Below, one piece after another: positions 39,653-49,986 of a DNA stretch of 64,000 nt. Each line of letters begins with the position of its first letter. Within the stretch, counting starts at the first letter, position 1. Both the position numbers and the translations under genes were made by a program. Source of the stretch: Nemorincola caseinilytica (GTDB lineage Bacteria > Bacteroidota > Bacteroidia > Chitinophagales > Chitinophagaceae); assembly GCF_039540515.1 (NCBI RefSeq), contig NZ_BAABFA010000015.1, positions 1 to 64,000 of the forward strand, read 5' to 3'. The notes under the pieces are model-generated. The model ran no database searches, had not been told where the DNA came from, and was given only the letters and a program-made list of their open reading frames with translations.

Positions 39653-41488
39653 TTATTTTTTCTTTGGTGGCTGCGTTTTGGCGCGCTCGGCCTGCATCTT
39701 CTGCATATCTTCCAGGCGTGCTGCCCATTTCGACTGTACAGGTGGTTTGGTCTTGTTCTCCTGTATCTGTGCGTGTATGGCCTTTTCGTTGATGAAGTAT
39801 TTCTGTATCACGAACTGTTGTACGATGCTCAGAAGGTTAGAGCAGGTGTAGTAGAACGTAAGGGCTGCCGCCATCTTATTGAACATACCCATAAGGATAA
39901 TGGGGAAGATGTAGGGCATGTACTTCAGCATAGGGTTGTTGGGGTCCTGTGGCGTCATGTTGCGATTGTACAGTGCCAGGAAGAGGCTGGATGCCGTAAG
40001 CAGCAGGGTGAAGAGACTTATATGATCACCATAGAAAGGCACCTCGAAACCGAAGTTGAAGATACTGTCGTAGGTAGATAGGTCGTTCACCCACAGGAAG
40101 CTCTGCTGGCGGAACTCTATGAACGATGGGAAGATGTAGTAGATAGAGAGCAGTATAGGCAACTGGAAGAGCATGGGCATACAGCCACCCAGCGGGTTCA
40201 CACCGGCAGAGCGGTATAGCTTCATCTGTTCCATGCCAAATTTTTGCTGGTCGTCGCCTATCTTCTCGCGCAGTTCATCCAGCTCGGGTTTCAGTACACG
40301 CATCTTGGCGCTGGAGAGGTAGCTTTTGTAAGTGAAGAACGACAGTATGAGCCTTATGAAGAGCGTCATCAGCACTATGAGCAGGGCGTAGTTGTTCACA
40401 AAGCTGTCGAAGAGGTAGAATATAGGTATGATGGCCCAGCGATTGATGTACTTAACGAAAGACATGATACCGATACCCAGTGGCACCATCTCTTCCATAT
40501 CCATATTGTAAGACTTCAGTGTACGGTAGTCGTTGGGGCCTATGTACCAGCGCAGCGATGCCGTCTGTGCGCCGCCCGATGCTTTCAGGGGCAGCTCCAT
40601 AGTGGCCAGGCTCTGTGCCACTACATTGGTATCGCCGGCCTTGTAGCCGAACTTCGACTCCATACGCGAGAAATGGTCGTCGGCTATGAGGGCCGTACTG
40701 AAATACTGCTTGCGGAAGCCCAGCCATTGTGCAGAATTGCTGCTGTTGTTCAGGCCTTTTTCCTCCTGCTGTACGGTAAAGTAGTCGTTGTCTTCGTTGG
40801 TATTGCGGTAGTATACCTGCGTGGCCATGCGCTCATTGGTCATGTCCTTCTCTGTAGGCAGCGCGAAGGTATGCCATGTGAGCGGCACCGATGATGCAGG
40901 TATGCCCGTAAGCGCTATGCTGCAGCTCATCATATAGCCATCGGCAGGCAGGGTATAGGTGATGTTCACCCTTTTGCCGCCACCCATATCGGCCACGAAG
41001 TCTATGCTCTTATCGCCATTGGTCAATTGCTTTACGACGGGGCTGAAGTAGAGGGCCGCAGTAGATATATTATTATCCACAGGCAGTGCCACGCTCAGTT
41101 TGTTGTTCTTGCCATTGAAGAGGTAGAGCGGCTGCTGCTCGTAGGTCTTATAGGCCTTCAGCATGGCCGATACCGGGTGCGCACCCTTGGTAGAGAACTG
41201 TATAGATACTTTGCTGTTCTCCAGTGTCACCATCTGCTCGGTGCCATTGTAGGCGGCGGGCTGCAGGGCCCTTAGCGCGGCAGTGGCCGAGTCTGTAGCA
41301 GTGTCTGCTACCACATTAGGCGTCAGCTTGCTGCTGTCTATGAGTGGCTTGGGGTGGGCCTTTGCGTAGGCCACACTGTCGGTATACTTTTTTTCTAGGT
41401 ACGACTTTTGTTCGTGCTGGTTGTACATGATGTAGCCTATGAGCAGTACTGCCAGCAGCGAGAAACCTATTACCTGGTTACGGTCCAT
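39653..41488 (-). CDS. yidC: Membrane protein insertase YidC
   Basis: This 611-residue inner-membrane insertase has an N-terminal membrane helix (VIGFSLLAVLLIGYIMYNQ), a large periplasmic domain to about 345 and the five-helix core from about 350. The core carries MRVLKPELDELREKIGDDQQ, MKLYRSAGVNPLGGCMPMLFQLP, the FIEFRQQSFLWVNDLS loop and a C-terminal tail ending TQPPKKK. The basic tail is typical for ribosome binding. Length fits Bacteroidota YidC. It has a good promoter and stands as a single-gene unit. Confidence 0.96.
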   Translation of the reverse strand: MDRNQVIGFSLLAVLLIGYIMYNQHEQKSYLEKKYTDSVAYAKAHPKPLIDSSKLTPNVVADTATDSATAALRALQPAAYNGTEQMVTLENSKVSIQFSTKGAHPVSAMLKAYKTYEQQPLYLFNGKNNKLSVALPVDNNISTAALYFSPVVKQLTNGDKSIDFVADMGGGKRVNITYTLPADGYMMSCSIALTGIPASSVPLTWHTFALPTEKDMTNERMATQVYYRNTNEDNDYFTVQQEEKGLNNSSNSAQWLGFRKQYFSTALIADDHFSRMESKFGYKAGDTNVVAQSLATMELPLKASGGAQTASLRWYIGPNDYRTLKSYNMDMEEMVPLGIGIMSFVKYINRWAIIPIFYLFDSFVNNYALLIVLMTLFIRLILSFFTYKSYLSSAKMRVLKPELDELREKIGDDQQKFGMEQMKLYRSAGVNPLGGCMPMLFQLPILLSIYYIFPSFIEFRQQSFLWVNDLSTYDSIFNFGFEVPFYGDHISLFTLLLTASSLFLALYNRNMTPQDPNNPMLKYMPYIFPIILMGMFNKMAAALTFYYTCSNLLSIVQQFVIQKYFINEKAIHAQIQENKTKPPVQSKWAARLEDMQKMQAERAKTQPPKKK

Positions 41489-41523
41489 TTAAAAAACTAA
41501 TAAGTAATTACAGAAATGAGGCG

Positions 41524-41552
41524 CAAAGGTAATGGATCTGAGACGACAACAA
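41524..41552 (-). promoter_or_regulatory. Promoter for yidC
   Basis: Minus-strand TTG (41550-41552) is followed after 18 bases by TACCTTTG (41524-41531), 35 bases before the ATG. Confidence 0.55.
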
Positions 41553-41705
41553 CGAAAAGCAAAGTTGTTATTATTCAATTAATATGTCATTTCTCTATGT
41601 AAATATTACGGCCACGGTTTATTTACCCATACATATAGAGTGGTTTTTTAACGTCTCTTTTACATGGGTAAAGGTAAATTGTGGCGGCATCAAACCACAT
41701 ATACA

Positions 41706-42794
41706 ATGAAAAAAGCATTTACTACAGCCCTGTTACTGGCTTCTTTTACCGCTGCGCAGGCGCAGCTTACCACCACCGCCAGCGGCACCAGCGTTCGTGC
41801 CAGGGTAAGCGAGCGGGTAGGGCTTACCGATATCTCCATAGAGTATGGCCGCCCGGCGGTAAAGGGCCGCGAGGGCAAGATATGGGGAGACCTCGTACAC
41901 ACAGGTTTCCAGGACCAGGGCTTTGGCAATGGCAACCCCGCACCATGGAGAGCAGGCGCCAATGAGAACACTATAATTGAATTTGGTACGGATGTGACCA
42001 TAGAGGGCAGGCCGCTGGCGGCAGGCAAGTACGGCTTCTTTGTGGCCTATGGGCCCGATGCATGTACGCTCATATTCAGCAAGGCCACCAGTAGCTGGGG
42101 CAGCTACTTTTACGAGCCGGGCGAGGATGTGCTGCGTGTGCAGGTAAAGCCTGTGAAGCTGAACGAGCTGCGTGAACGCCTCACCTACCAGTTCGGCGAT
42201 GAGACCGACAGCTCTGCCACCATAAGCTTGGAATGGGAAAAGCTGGCCATACCATTCAAAGTGTCTACTGCGCTGCAGCAGTTGCAGATAGCCTCTTTTG
42301 AGCGCGAGCTGAGGGGCGAGAAGGGTTTCGACCCACATGCATTGCAGCAGATGGCCGATTACCTGCAGGAGCATGATATAAGGCTGAACGATGCACTGAC
42401 CTACATAGAGCGTGCAGAACAGAGCATACCCACATTTGGTGTACTGAGCAGCAAGGCCGATATACTGCGCAAACTGAAGAAGGATGCCCAGGCCGACAGC
42501 GTGATGAAGGTAGCTATGGAAAGAGGTACTGCACAGGACGTACACTCCTATGCACGCCGCCTGATGGCCACCGGCAAGAAGCAGCAGGCATACGAGGCCT
42601 TTCAGCAGAACTATAAGCGCCACCCCGATGCTTACCTTACCTGTGTAGGTATGGCCAGGGGATGCTCGGCCATAGGCAAAACAAAGGATGCGCTGAAATA
42701 TGCCAACCTTGCGCTGCCCAAGGCGCCCGATGCCGCCAACAAAAAGATAATTGAGGATATAATAGCCAAACTGAAGGAAGGCAAACAGATATGA
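41706..42794 (+). CDS. Exported DUF2911 protein with TPR-like C-terminus
   Basis: The protein has 362 residues. The ATG at 41706 begins a signal peptide (MKKAFTTALLLASFTAAQAQ); the longer frame to 41664 is rejected. The DUF2911 domain (about 25-185) includes ISIEYGRPAVKGREGKIWG, WRAGANENTIIEF and WGSYFYEP. Residues about 210-360 are helical, with repeats such as HALQQMADYLQEHDIRLNDA and AYEAFQQNYKRHPDAYLTC that read as TPR-like hairpins. The combination is common in Bacteroidota and its role is unknown. Confidence 0.82.
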   Translation: MKKAFTTALLLASFTAAQAQLTTTASGTSVRARVSERVGLTDISIEYGRPAVKGREGKIWGDLVHTGFQDQGFGNGNPAPWRAGANENTIIEFGTDVTIEGRPLAAGKYGFFVAYGPDACTLIFSKATSSWGSYFYEPGEDVLRVQVKPVKLNELRERLTYQFGDETDSSATISLEWEKLAIPFKVSTALQQLQIASFERELRGEKGFDPHALQQMADYLQEHDIRLNDALTYIERAEQSIPTFGVLSSKADILRKLKKDAQADSVMKVAMERGTAQDVHSYARRLMATGKKQQAYEAFQQNYKRHPDAYLTCVGMARGCSAIGKTKDALKYANLALPKAPDAANKKIIEDIIAKLKEGKQI

Positions 42795-42818
42795 TGCCCA
42801 CCAGAAACGATGATACAG

Positions 42819-42841
42819 AAGGCCCCCGCAAGGGGGCTTTT
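42819..42841 (+). terminator. Rho-independent terminator
   Basis: GCCCCC and GGGGGC flank a GCAA tetraloop, extended by A-T pairs and followed by TTTT. Confidence 0.8.
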
Positions 42842-42871
42842 CGTTAACTGTACTATCTTGCGGCGGTATAT

Positions 42872-44245
42872 ATGAGTTACCGCCTGCTGCTATTGGGGAT
42901 GATGATATTGTGCGCCGCGCATGTATATGCACAGCAGGGCAGAGTAGTAGTGGGGCGTATAGATATAGAGGGCGACCGCATCACCAAACGGAGTGTGATA
43001 CTGCGGGAGATAGGCATGCACGAGGGAGATATCATACCCCGCGACTCGCTGGAACTGATGGTGAACCGTAATAAGCAGCGTCTCTTCAACCTGCAACTGT
43101 TCAATGAGGTGGACCAGGATGTGGTGGACGGCCGTGGAGATACAGTAATATGGTATATACGCGTAAAGGAGCGTTGGTACATCATTCCCATAGGCATACT
43201 GCAGTTCGCCGACAGGAACATCAATACATGGTGGGCCGACCAGGGCCACGACCTGCGGCGCATATCGGCAGGGCTTACCGTTACCGACCGCAATTTTCGC
43301 GGTGCGCTGGAAACATTGTCCATTACCGCGCAGGCGGGGTATACACAAAAACTGGGGTTGAGCTATATACTGCCCTATGTGAACAAACAGCAGACGCATG
43401 GTATAGGCATAACGGGAAGTATGGCCCGCAGCCGGCAGATATACTACACCACGGCCGGCAATAAGCTGCGTTTTGCAGGCGACCTTACAGGGCCGGTGGT
43501 ATGGCAGCAGGCAGAGGGTGGGCTGTGCTATATACACCGCCCGGGCTATGCCAAAAAACATACTATACAGGCCATATACAAGCGGATATGGGTAGGCGAT
43601 ACGATAGCCATGCTGAACCCCGGATACTTTGCGGATAGCAGCAATGTGGCACGCTTCGCAGAGGTGAACTACCGCTATGAGTACAATGGTGTGGACAACT
43701 GGAACTACTCGCTACGGGGCGAAAAACTGGTAGCTACTACTGTAGCGCGGGTAGGGATGGAGGGCATACGGTACCAGGCCTTTGTGAATTATGAGGCGGG
43801 TATCTTTCGGGGCATAGGGAAACGCTGGTATGCTGCGGCCATATCGCGCGGGCGACTGATGCTGCCACAGAAGCTGCCCTACTACTTCAGGAACGGGCTG
43901 GGTACACAGACCGACTATGTGCGCGGGTATGAATACTATGTGACCGATGGTTATAACTATGGCCTGCTGCGCCTGGACCTGAAAAAGGAACTATTCAGCA
44001 GAACGTGGTCGCTGCCGGTACGCTATTTTACGGCCGTGCCTGTGCGTATCTATCCCAAGGTGTTCTTTGATGCCGGGTATATAAATGGCCCGGCACAGAA
44101 CGGCAATACCCTGAACAACACCCTTATGTACAGCATAGGCGCGGGTGTGGACATAGTGACCCTCTACGATGTGAAGGTGCGGATAGAGCTGGCGCGCAAC
44201 CACCTGGGGCAAAATGGCCTATATTTACACTTCAATAGCGAATAG
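42872..44245 (+). CDS. Omp85-family outer membrane protein with one POTRA domain
   Basis: The protein has 457 residues. A signal peptide (about 1-20, ending YAQ) is followed by one POTRA-like domain (about 24-105: RVVVGRIDIEGDRITKRSVI, LFNLQLFNEVDQD). A C-terminal beta-barrel of about 16 predicted strands follows, with QTDYVRGYEYYVTDGYN as the VRGY/F loop seen in Omp85 proteins. With only one POTRA it is shorter than BamA and resembles accessory Omp85 or TamA-like barrels that assemble or transport surface proteins. It is 12 bases before nadK and probably co-transcribed. Confidence 0.82.
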   Translation: MSYRLLLLGMMILCAAHVYAQQGRVVVGRIDIEGDRITKRSVILREIGMHEGDIIPRDSLELMVNRNKQRLFNLQLFNEVDQDVVDGRGDTVIWYIRVKERWYIIPIGILQFADRNINTWWADQGHDLRRISAGLTVTDRNFRGALETLSITAQAGYTQKLGLSYILPYVNKQQTHGIGITGSMARSRQIYYTTAGNKLRFAGDLTGPVVWQQAEGGLCYIHRPGYAKKHTIQAIYKRIWVGDTIAMLNPGYFADSSNVARFAEVNYRYEYNGVDNWNYSLRGEKLVATTVARVGMEGIRYQAFVNYEAGIFRGIGKRWYAAAISRGRLMLPQKLPYYFRNGLGTQTDYVRGYEYYVTDGYNYGLLRLDLKKELFSRTWSLPVRYFTAVPVRIYPKVFFDAGYINGPAQNGNTLNNTLMYSIGAGVDIVTLYDVKVRIELARNHLGQNGLYLHFNSE

Positions 44246-44257
44246 AAGATCACGACC

Positions 44258-45136
44258 ATGCTGGTAGCATTATACAACCGTACTTTCGATGAGCAGGATG
44301 TACCCTTTCTGCAAAGCATATTCCAGCTGCTGGAAGTGCATAAGCTGCAGGTGGCGATATACAAAGAGTTCTATGAGCGCCTGCTGCCGCATGTGACCTT
44401 CAGGGAGCAGCCGCGCACCTTTACCGGCCGCCGCGATCTGCCCGCCAATACCGATATGCTCTTCAGCCTGGGTGGCGATGGCACCATGCTGGATGCCGTA
44501 TGCTTTGTAGGCAATACCAATATACCTCTTATAGGTGTGAACCTGGGCAGGCTGGGCTTCCTGGCCGCCATACCCGAGGAGGAGGCCGAAGCCGCTATAT
44601 TATCGCTGGTAAGAGGATCATATACGCTGGAGAAACGTACGCTGCTGCACCTGGATGCCAGTATACCGCTCTTCAATGGCGCACCCTTTGCGCTGAACGA
44701 GTTCACTATACACCGGCAGGACACTTCCTCCATGATCAAGATACACACTTACCTGAACGGTGAGTTCCTCAATACCTATTGGTCTGACGGGCTTATAGTG
44801 GCCACGCCTACGGGGTCTACAGGTTATTCGCTTAGCTGTGGCGGACCGGTGGTGTTTCCGCAGGCATCCAGTTTCGTTATCACTCCTGTAGCGCCGCACA
44901 ACCTCAATACCCGCCCCATAGTAGTGCCCGACGATAATGTGATCTCGTTCGAGATAGAAGGGCGGTCGGAACATTTCCTGTGTACGCTGGATGCGCGTAC
45001 CGAGACCATTCGCAGCAATGTGCAGCTGGCCGTGAAGAAGGAGAGCTTCATGGTATCGCTGGTGCGGCCCGATGAGCATAATTTCCTCAAGACCATTCGC
45101 CAAAAACTGTACTGGGGTATAGATAAGCGCAATTAG
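44258..45136 (+). CDS. nadK: NAD kinase
   Basis: This 292-residue kinase phosphorylates NAD to NADP. It has the GGDGTMLDAV catalytic loop near 75, GVNLGRLGFLA, LNEFTIHR and the TPTGSTGYSLSCGGP motif. Length and N-terminal Rossmann-like half fit bacterial NadK. It follows the Omp85 gene closely. No unusual features. Confidence 0.95.
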   Translation: MLVALYNRTFDEQDVPFLQSIFQLLEVHKLQVAIYKEFYERLLPHVTFREQPRTFTGRRDLPANTDMLFSLGGDGTMLDAVCFVGNTNIPLIGVNLGRLGFLAAIPEEEAEAAILSLVRGSYTLEKRTLLHLDASIPLFNGAPFALNEFTIHRQDTSSMIKIHTYLNGEFLNTYWSDGLIVATPTGSTGYSLSCGGPVVFPQASSFVITPVAPHNLNTRPIVVPDDNVISFEIEGRSEHFLCTLDARTETIRSNVQLAVKKESFMVSLVRPDEHNFLKTIRQKLYWGIDKRN

Positions 45137-45224
45137 TTCGGTAATGCGATAAACGATAATGTGGTAATGCGACCTTTTGATGTGCGGAAAGGGTTAGCTA
45201 TTTTTAGCAGGTAACATACTGCAT

Positions 45225-46307
45225 ATGGAGCCATTTTTCGTTCACCCCGATATCGCCAGGGCACATACTTTATCTACCGCTTTCTATACCGATGCCGTAT
45301 ACCACAATGCCGCTAAGGAGCGCATTTTTGCACCCTCGTGGCAGTATGTGGCCGATGCAGGTGTGGTGCAGGACAGTGGCGCTGCATATCCCTTTACACT
45401 GCTGGAAGGGCATATGGACGAGCCCCTGCTGCTGACCAATGATAGCGGCACGCTGCGGTGCATGAGTAATGTATGCACGCACAGGGGAAATATACTGGTG
45501 AACAAGCCCTGCAAGCTGCGCAATATACGATGTGGCTACCATGGCCGCCAGTTCGCGCTGGATGGTAAGTTCCTGTCCATGCCCGAGTTCAGGGAGGTAG
45601 AGGATTTCCCCTCGCCTGCCGACGACCTGCATACGCTGCCTGTGTTCCGCTGGGGGCCTATGATGTTCACATCCCTGCTGCGGGAGCTGGCCGTAGAACA
45701 GGTGTTCGGCGAAATGATGGAGCGCATACACTGGTACCCCATTGATAGACTGGTACTGCGGCAGGAGTTGTCGAAGGACTACAAGGTAGCGGCCAACTGG
45801 GCGCTCTACTGCGAGAACTACCTGGAAGGTTTCCATATCCCATTTGTGCACGAGGGGCTGAACAAGGCGTTGGACTTTGGGGAATATACCACAGAGCTGT
45901 TCCGGTACTCTAACCTGCAACTGGGTATAGGCAAAGATGGTGATGTATGCTTCGACCTGCCGGAGACATCTGCGGACCATGGCAAGAAGGTAGCGGCCTA
46001 CTATTTTTGGGTGTTCCCCAATATGATGTTCAATTTTTACCCCTGGGGCTTGTCGCTGAACATAGTGCGGCCTGCCGGTATAAGCGAGTGTACGGTCTCC
46101 TTCCTTACTTATGTGATGGACGAAAGCAAGCTGGGTGCTGGTGCCGGCAGTGGGTTGGACGAGGTAGAGCTGGAAGATGAGGAGGTAGTGCAGCAGGTGC
46201 AGCGGGGTGTTCGGTCGCGTTTCTACCGGCATGGGCGATATTCTGCCACGCGGGAGCAGGGCACACACCATTTTCACCGCCTGATAGCAGAATTCATGGG
46301 CAAGTAA
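45225..46307 (+). CDS. Rieske-type aromatic ring-hydroxylating oxygenase, alpha subunit
   Basis: This 360-residue protein has a Rieske [2Fe-2S] site with CTHRG (Cys84, His86) and CGYHG (Cys103, His106). Mononuclear iron ligands His204 and His209 lie in GFHIPFVHEG, preceded by NWALYCENYLE. Layout and length match the alpha subunits of ring-hydroxylating or choline/carnitine-type oxygenases. No reductase or beta subunit is next to it, so electron donors and substrate are unknown. It is transcribed alone. Confidence 0.9.
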   Translation: MEPFFVHPDIARAHTLSTAFYTDAVYHNAAKERIFAPSWQYVADAGVVQDSGAAYPFTLLEGHMDEPLLLTNDSGTLRCMSNVCTHRGNILVNKPCKLRNIRCGYHGRQFALDGKFLSMPEFREVEDFPSPADDLHTLPVFRWGPMMFTSLLRELAVEQVFGEMMERIHWYPIDRLVLRQELSKDYKVAANWALYCENYLEGFHIPFVHEGLNKALDFGEYTTELFRYSNLQLGIGKDGDVCFDLPETSADHGKKVAAYYFWVFPNMMFNFYPWGLSLNIVRPAGISECTVSFLTYVMDESKLGAGAGSGLDEVELEDEEVVQQVQRGVRSRFYRHGRYSATREQGTHHFHRLIAEFMGK

Positions 46308-46426
46308 AGAGGGGGCGGAAAACCTCATTTTTACATAAACCACTAGGTAATAAGCCGTTAGGTTTTTATGCGCCAGAATGCATGAGCGATATGCGCATGT
46401 GTGTGGAAAAGAAATTCATCTGTGCA

Positions 46427-46457
46427 TTTGAAACATTGAACAATTATTATATTTTTG
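46427..46457 (+). promoter_or_regulatory. Consensus promoter for the T9SS surface locus
   Basis: TTTG (46427-46430), 19 bases, then TATTTTTG (46450-46457) matches the Bacteroidota -33/-7 consensus exactly. A transcript would start near 46463 with a leader of about 85 bases before 46550. Confidence 0.65.
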
Positions 46458-46549
46458 ATAATAATTGATGTGCTTTATCCAAACGTTTTGTGAAAAAGGC
46501 ACGTCACTATATAATTAATAGGCGCATAGTGTCATTTTCAGAAAGGTCC

Positions 46550-49500
46550 ATGAGAACACCCATACTTGATATTTCCCGCAGGTCAATTGCCAGGGCTGTC
46601 ACTACCTGTGCATTTTTGCTGGCGGGTACCATGGGGGCAAGTGCCCAGATAAATGTGAACCAGAACCAGACCGCAGCAGCGCTGGCCACAGCCCTTACCG
46701 GCACAGGTGTATTGGTACTGAGCCCCACCCTTACCTGCGATACGGGCGCCAATGGCACCTTTACCACGGTGGTAGACCCCATAGGGGTATCTAACGGTAT
46801 AGTGCTTACCAGCGGATCGGCCAATGCCATAGCAGCGCCTGCCAGTACCTTTGAGAGCGTAGGACATACGCCCTCGCTTTCTGATGCCGACCTGGCCACA
46901 CTGGCTGCAGGTACCACCAATGATGCCTGCGTGCTGGAGTTCGACTTCAAAGCGGCGGGAGATACGGTAAAATTCAATTATGTGTTCGCCTCGGAGGAAT
47001 ATCCCGAGTTCGCCTGTTCCAGCTTCAACGACGTTTTCGGCTTTCTTATTTCGGGTGGTGTCACTTCCCCGCCCACATCTTATCCCACGCCTTACAACAT
47101 AGCGCGCGTACCCGGCACCAATATACCTGTATGTATCAATAGTGTGAACTCTGCGCCCACAGGTACCAGCTATGCCATAGCTACCTGCAATGCATTAGGC
47201 CCCGGCTCGCCCTTCAATATGTACTATATCGATAATTCGGCAAGTACACTACTGGTGTATGACGGTAAGACCACCGTGCTCACCGCTATAGCTGCAGTGA
47301 GCCCCTGCGATACCTACCACCTGAAGATAGGTATAGCCGATGTGGGCGATAATGCCTACAACTCGGGTGTGTTCATAAAGGGAGGCAGCCTTACCTCTAC
47401 CGTACCTACCACCATCACGGCTACAGGTACCAGCGGCCTGCCTTATTGCATTCGCGGCTGCAATCCGGGCAACTTTGTTTTCTCTATACCCGAAGAGCAG
47501 GATACCAATGTAGTGGTACACTTCAACATACTGGGCACAGCGGTGAACGGCTTCGACTATACCTGGATACCCGATAGCGTGATAATACCCGCATCGGCCA
47601 CGTCTACCATACTGAATATCAATACATTGCCGGTGCCGCCCACTGGGCCTAAGGTGGTGACGCTGGAGATCCTTAAAGAAGATCCCTGTCATCCCGGGAT
47701 ATTCACACCCGTTGCTACGGCCAGCCTCACCATACTCGACTCTTTCAACTTCCATATCCTTACCCCCGATACCTCTATCTGTGCGGGGCAGTACGTACAT
47801 GTCATAGCTACCGGCGATACCATGTTCGCCCCCATACTCGATTATCACTGGCTGCCCTCTGCCTCGGTAAGTGACGATACTATGCTGATAGTAGACGTGA
47901 CACCCGTCGTCACCACTACCTACTCGCTTATAGTGACGGCCGACCCCGCGCTGGGTTGTACTCCGCAGATAAAAACGATAACGGTCTCCATTTTCCCCAA
48001 CCCTGTACTGACGGTAGACTCGCCGCTGGTGAAGACCTGCGTAGGTACAGGAGTGCCATTGCATGTATATGTGTCGCCACCCGGTACGCCCTATACATAT
48101 ACATGGTCGCCGGGTACGGACCTCAGTGGTACCACCATATATAACCCTGTGGTCACGCCCTCTGTAGCCGGCGATGTGACCTATACTGTGACGGTATACC
48201 CCACAGCATTACCCGCCTGCGCCAGTACGGCCAATGTGACCGTGCATACCCTGCCCAACGACTTTGTGCTGCACAACACAGATACAGCGATATGCATAGG
48301 TGAATTTGTACAGGCCGATATAACAGGCTCTTCGGAGTTCAACTGGCTGTGGACACCACCTACAGGTGTGTCCGATCCGGGTATAATGGAGCCCACGCTG
48401 ACACCTACCATCAATACTACCTATACCGTTACGGCATCGTACGCTCATTGCCCCGATATGGTACACAGCTTCTACATAGAGGTAGATACCCCTGCGCCCC
48501 TGGTGGTAGTGTATGATACCATATGCCTGCCCATGACCTATACCATAGACCTGACCGTACCGGGCAGTACAGGCATAGGCAATGGCTACTACCACTACCA
48601 GTGGTCGCCGGCCACCTATGTGAGCAATGATACGCTTCCCAACCCTGTGATAATGCCCACGGTAGGCGGCTCGCATGTATATACGGTGACGGTGCAGCCA
48701 CATGCAGCGAGCTGTGCCGTGAATGACATCATAAACCTGTATGTACTACCCAATACCATAGACCTGATGCCGGATACGGCCATATGTAAGGGCCGTTCGG
48801 TGCAGATAGTGGCCACAGGCGATCCGCTGTTCCAGTACCAATGGCTGCCGACGGCGGGTATACCCATATCCAATGTGCTGGCGCCGCTCATTACGCCCGA
48901 TACATCGGCACTGTACAAGGTGCGGGTATCTTTCCACCTCTGCCCCGAATTCTACGACTCTGTGATGATAGATGTGCAGCCTAATCCTGTGGTATATGCA
49001 GGTGGCAGCAGGTTCGTGTGCGAGGCCGATACCATACGCCTGAAAGCCTCTGTGATGCCGGACTGGTATACGCACTACAGCTACGACTGGGCCCCGGCCA
49101 CTCATATAGATCACCCGAACGATAAGGCCGCCGTACTGACCGGTGTGGCCAATGAGACCATCATACTTACCGTATCTACGCCTGCGGGCTGCTATGGTAT
49201 GGATTCGGCACACATCATAGTGCTGCCCGGCAATTTTGCCAAGATGATACCCAGCATGGACTTCTGCCCGCACGATAGCGCGGTGCTGATACCGGAGGGT
49301 GGTGTTTCTTACCAGTGGCTGCCCGACCTGTACCTGAGCGAGGCCAATGCTGCCCGACCAGTGATAAAGCCCATTACCGACCAGAGCTACAGCATAGTGG
49401 CCACCAGCGCCGACGGCTGTAAGGATACTGTATACTTCAGCGCATATGTACACCCCGGCGCGGTCATATTCCTGGAAGATTCTGTGACACTGCATCCGGG

Positions 49501-49963
49501 GGAGACGTACCAGATAGATCCTGAGACGAATGCTACATCGGTATCGTGGAGCCCATCTGGTGGCCTCAATAGCCGCTATATAGTGAACCCCATAGCATCG
49601 CCTGCCATCAGCACTAAATATGTGATAACAGGTGTGACAGAATATGGCTGCAAAACAAAAGATTCGATAAACATAAATGTGAGCGAAGAGACACTGATCG
49701 GCGTTCCGAACGCGTTCAGTCCGGGAACAGGCGTGAATAACGAATTTAAAATTATAAAGCGCGGTCTTGCGTCATTGAATTATTTCCGTATTTTCAACCG
49801 TTGGGGGAACGTAGTGTTCGAAACCACTGATATTGAGAAGGGTTGGAACGGTGAATACAAGGGAGTGCCACAGCCTGTAGGCGTATATGTGTACATGATA
49901 GAAGGTACGGCCAAGTCAGGAAAAATATTTAAAAAACAAGGAAACGTAACATTATTACGATAA
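46550..49963 (+). CDS. Giant surface protein: choice-of-anchor L domain, Ig-like repeats, gliding-type C-terminal domain
   Basis: The protein has 1137 residues. The ATG at 46550 follows GAAAGG and gives a signal peptide ending ASAQ; an upstream GTG at 46490 would add 20 residues. The choice-of-anchor L domain (about 30-290) shows LEFDFKAAGDTVKFNYVFASEEYPEF and FNDVFGFLISG. About seven Ig/PKD-like repeats follow, each with a D(T/S)xIC-type start and a WxP core. The C-terminus (GVPNAFSPGTGVNNEFKII, FNRWGNVVFET, WNGEYKGVPQPVGVYVYMI) is the type B (CHU_C) sorting domain, whose export depends on PorP/SprF proteins like the one encoded next. It is probably an adhesin. Confidence 0.88.
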   Translation: MRTPILDISRRSIARAVTTCAFLLAGTMGASAQINVNQNQTAAALATALTGTGVLVLSPTLTCDTGANGTFTTVVDPIGVSNGIVLTSGSANAIAAPASTFESVGHTPSLSDADLATLAAGTTNDACVLEFDFKAAGDTVKFNYVFASEEYPEFACSSFNDVFGFLISGGVTSPPTSYPTPYNIARVPGTNIPVCINSVNSAPTGTSYAIATCNALGPGSPFNMYYIDNSASTLLVYDGKTTVLTAIAAVSPCDTYHLKIGIADVGDNAYNSGVFIKGGSLTSTVPTTITATGTSGLPYCIRGCNPGNFVFSIPEEQDTNVVVHFNILGTAVNGFDYTWIPDSVIIPASATSTILNINTLPVPPTGPKVVTLEILKEDPCHPGIFTPVATASLTILDSFNFHILTPDTSICAGQYVHVIATGDTMFAPILDYHWLPSASVSDDTMLIVDVTPVVTTTYSLIVTADPALGCTPQIKTITVSIFPNPVLTVDSPLVKTCVGTGVPLHVYVSPPGTPYTYTWSPGTDLSGTTIYNPVVTPSVAGDVTYTVTVYPTALPACASTANVTVHTLPNDFVLHNTDTAICIGEFVQADITGSSEFNWLWTPPTGVSDPGIMEPTLTPTINTTYTVTASYAHCPDMVHSFYIEVDTPAPLVVVYDTICLPMTYTIDLTVPGSTGIGNGYYHYQWSPATYVSNDTLPNPVIMPTVGGSHVYTVTVQPHAASCAVNDIINLYVLPNTIDLMPDTAICKGRSVQIVATGDPLFQYQWLPTAGIPISNVLAPLITPDTSALYKVRVSFHLCPEFYDSVMIDVQPNPVVYAGGSRFVCEADTIRLKASVMPDWYTHYSYDWAPATHIDHPNDKAAVLTGVANETIILTVSTPAGCYGMDSAHIIVLPGNFAKMIPSMDFCPHDSAVLIPEGGVSYQWLPDLYLSEANAARPVIKPITDQSYSIVATSADGCKDTVYFSAYVHPGAVIFLEDSVTLHPGETYQIDPETNATSVSWSPSGGLNSRYIVNPIASPAISTKYVITGVTEYGCKTKDSININVSEETLIGVPNAFSPGTGVNNEFKIIKRGLASLNYFRIFNRWGNVVFETTDIEKGWNGEYKGVPQPVGVYVYMIEGTAKSGKIFKKQGNVTLLR

Positions 49964-49986
49964 TTTTACCACGATAATTCAAGAAG

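Noticed and set aside
46490..46549. GTG start 20 codons upstream of the choice-of-anchor L protein
   Set aside because: It would place about 20 polar residues before the signal peptide. The ATG at 46550 has GAAAGG just upstream and a proper signal peptide.
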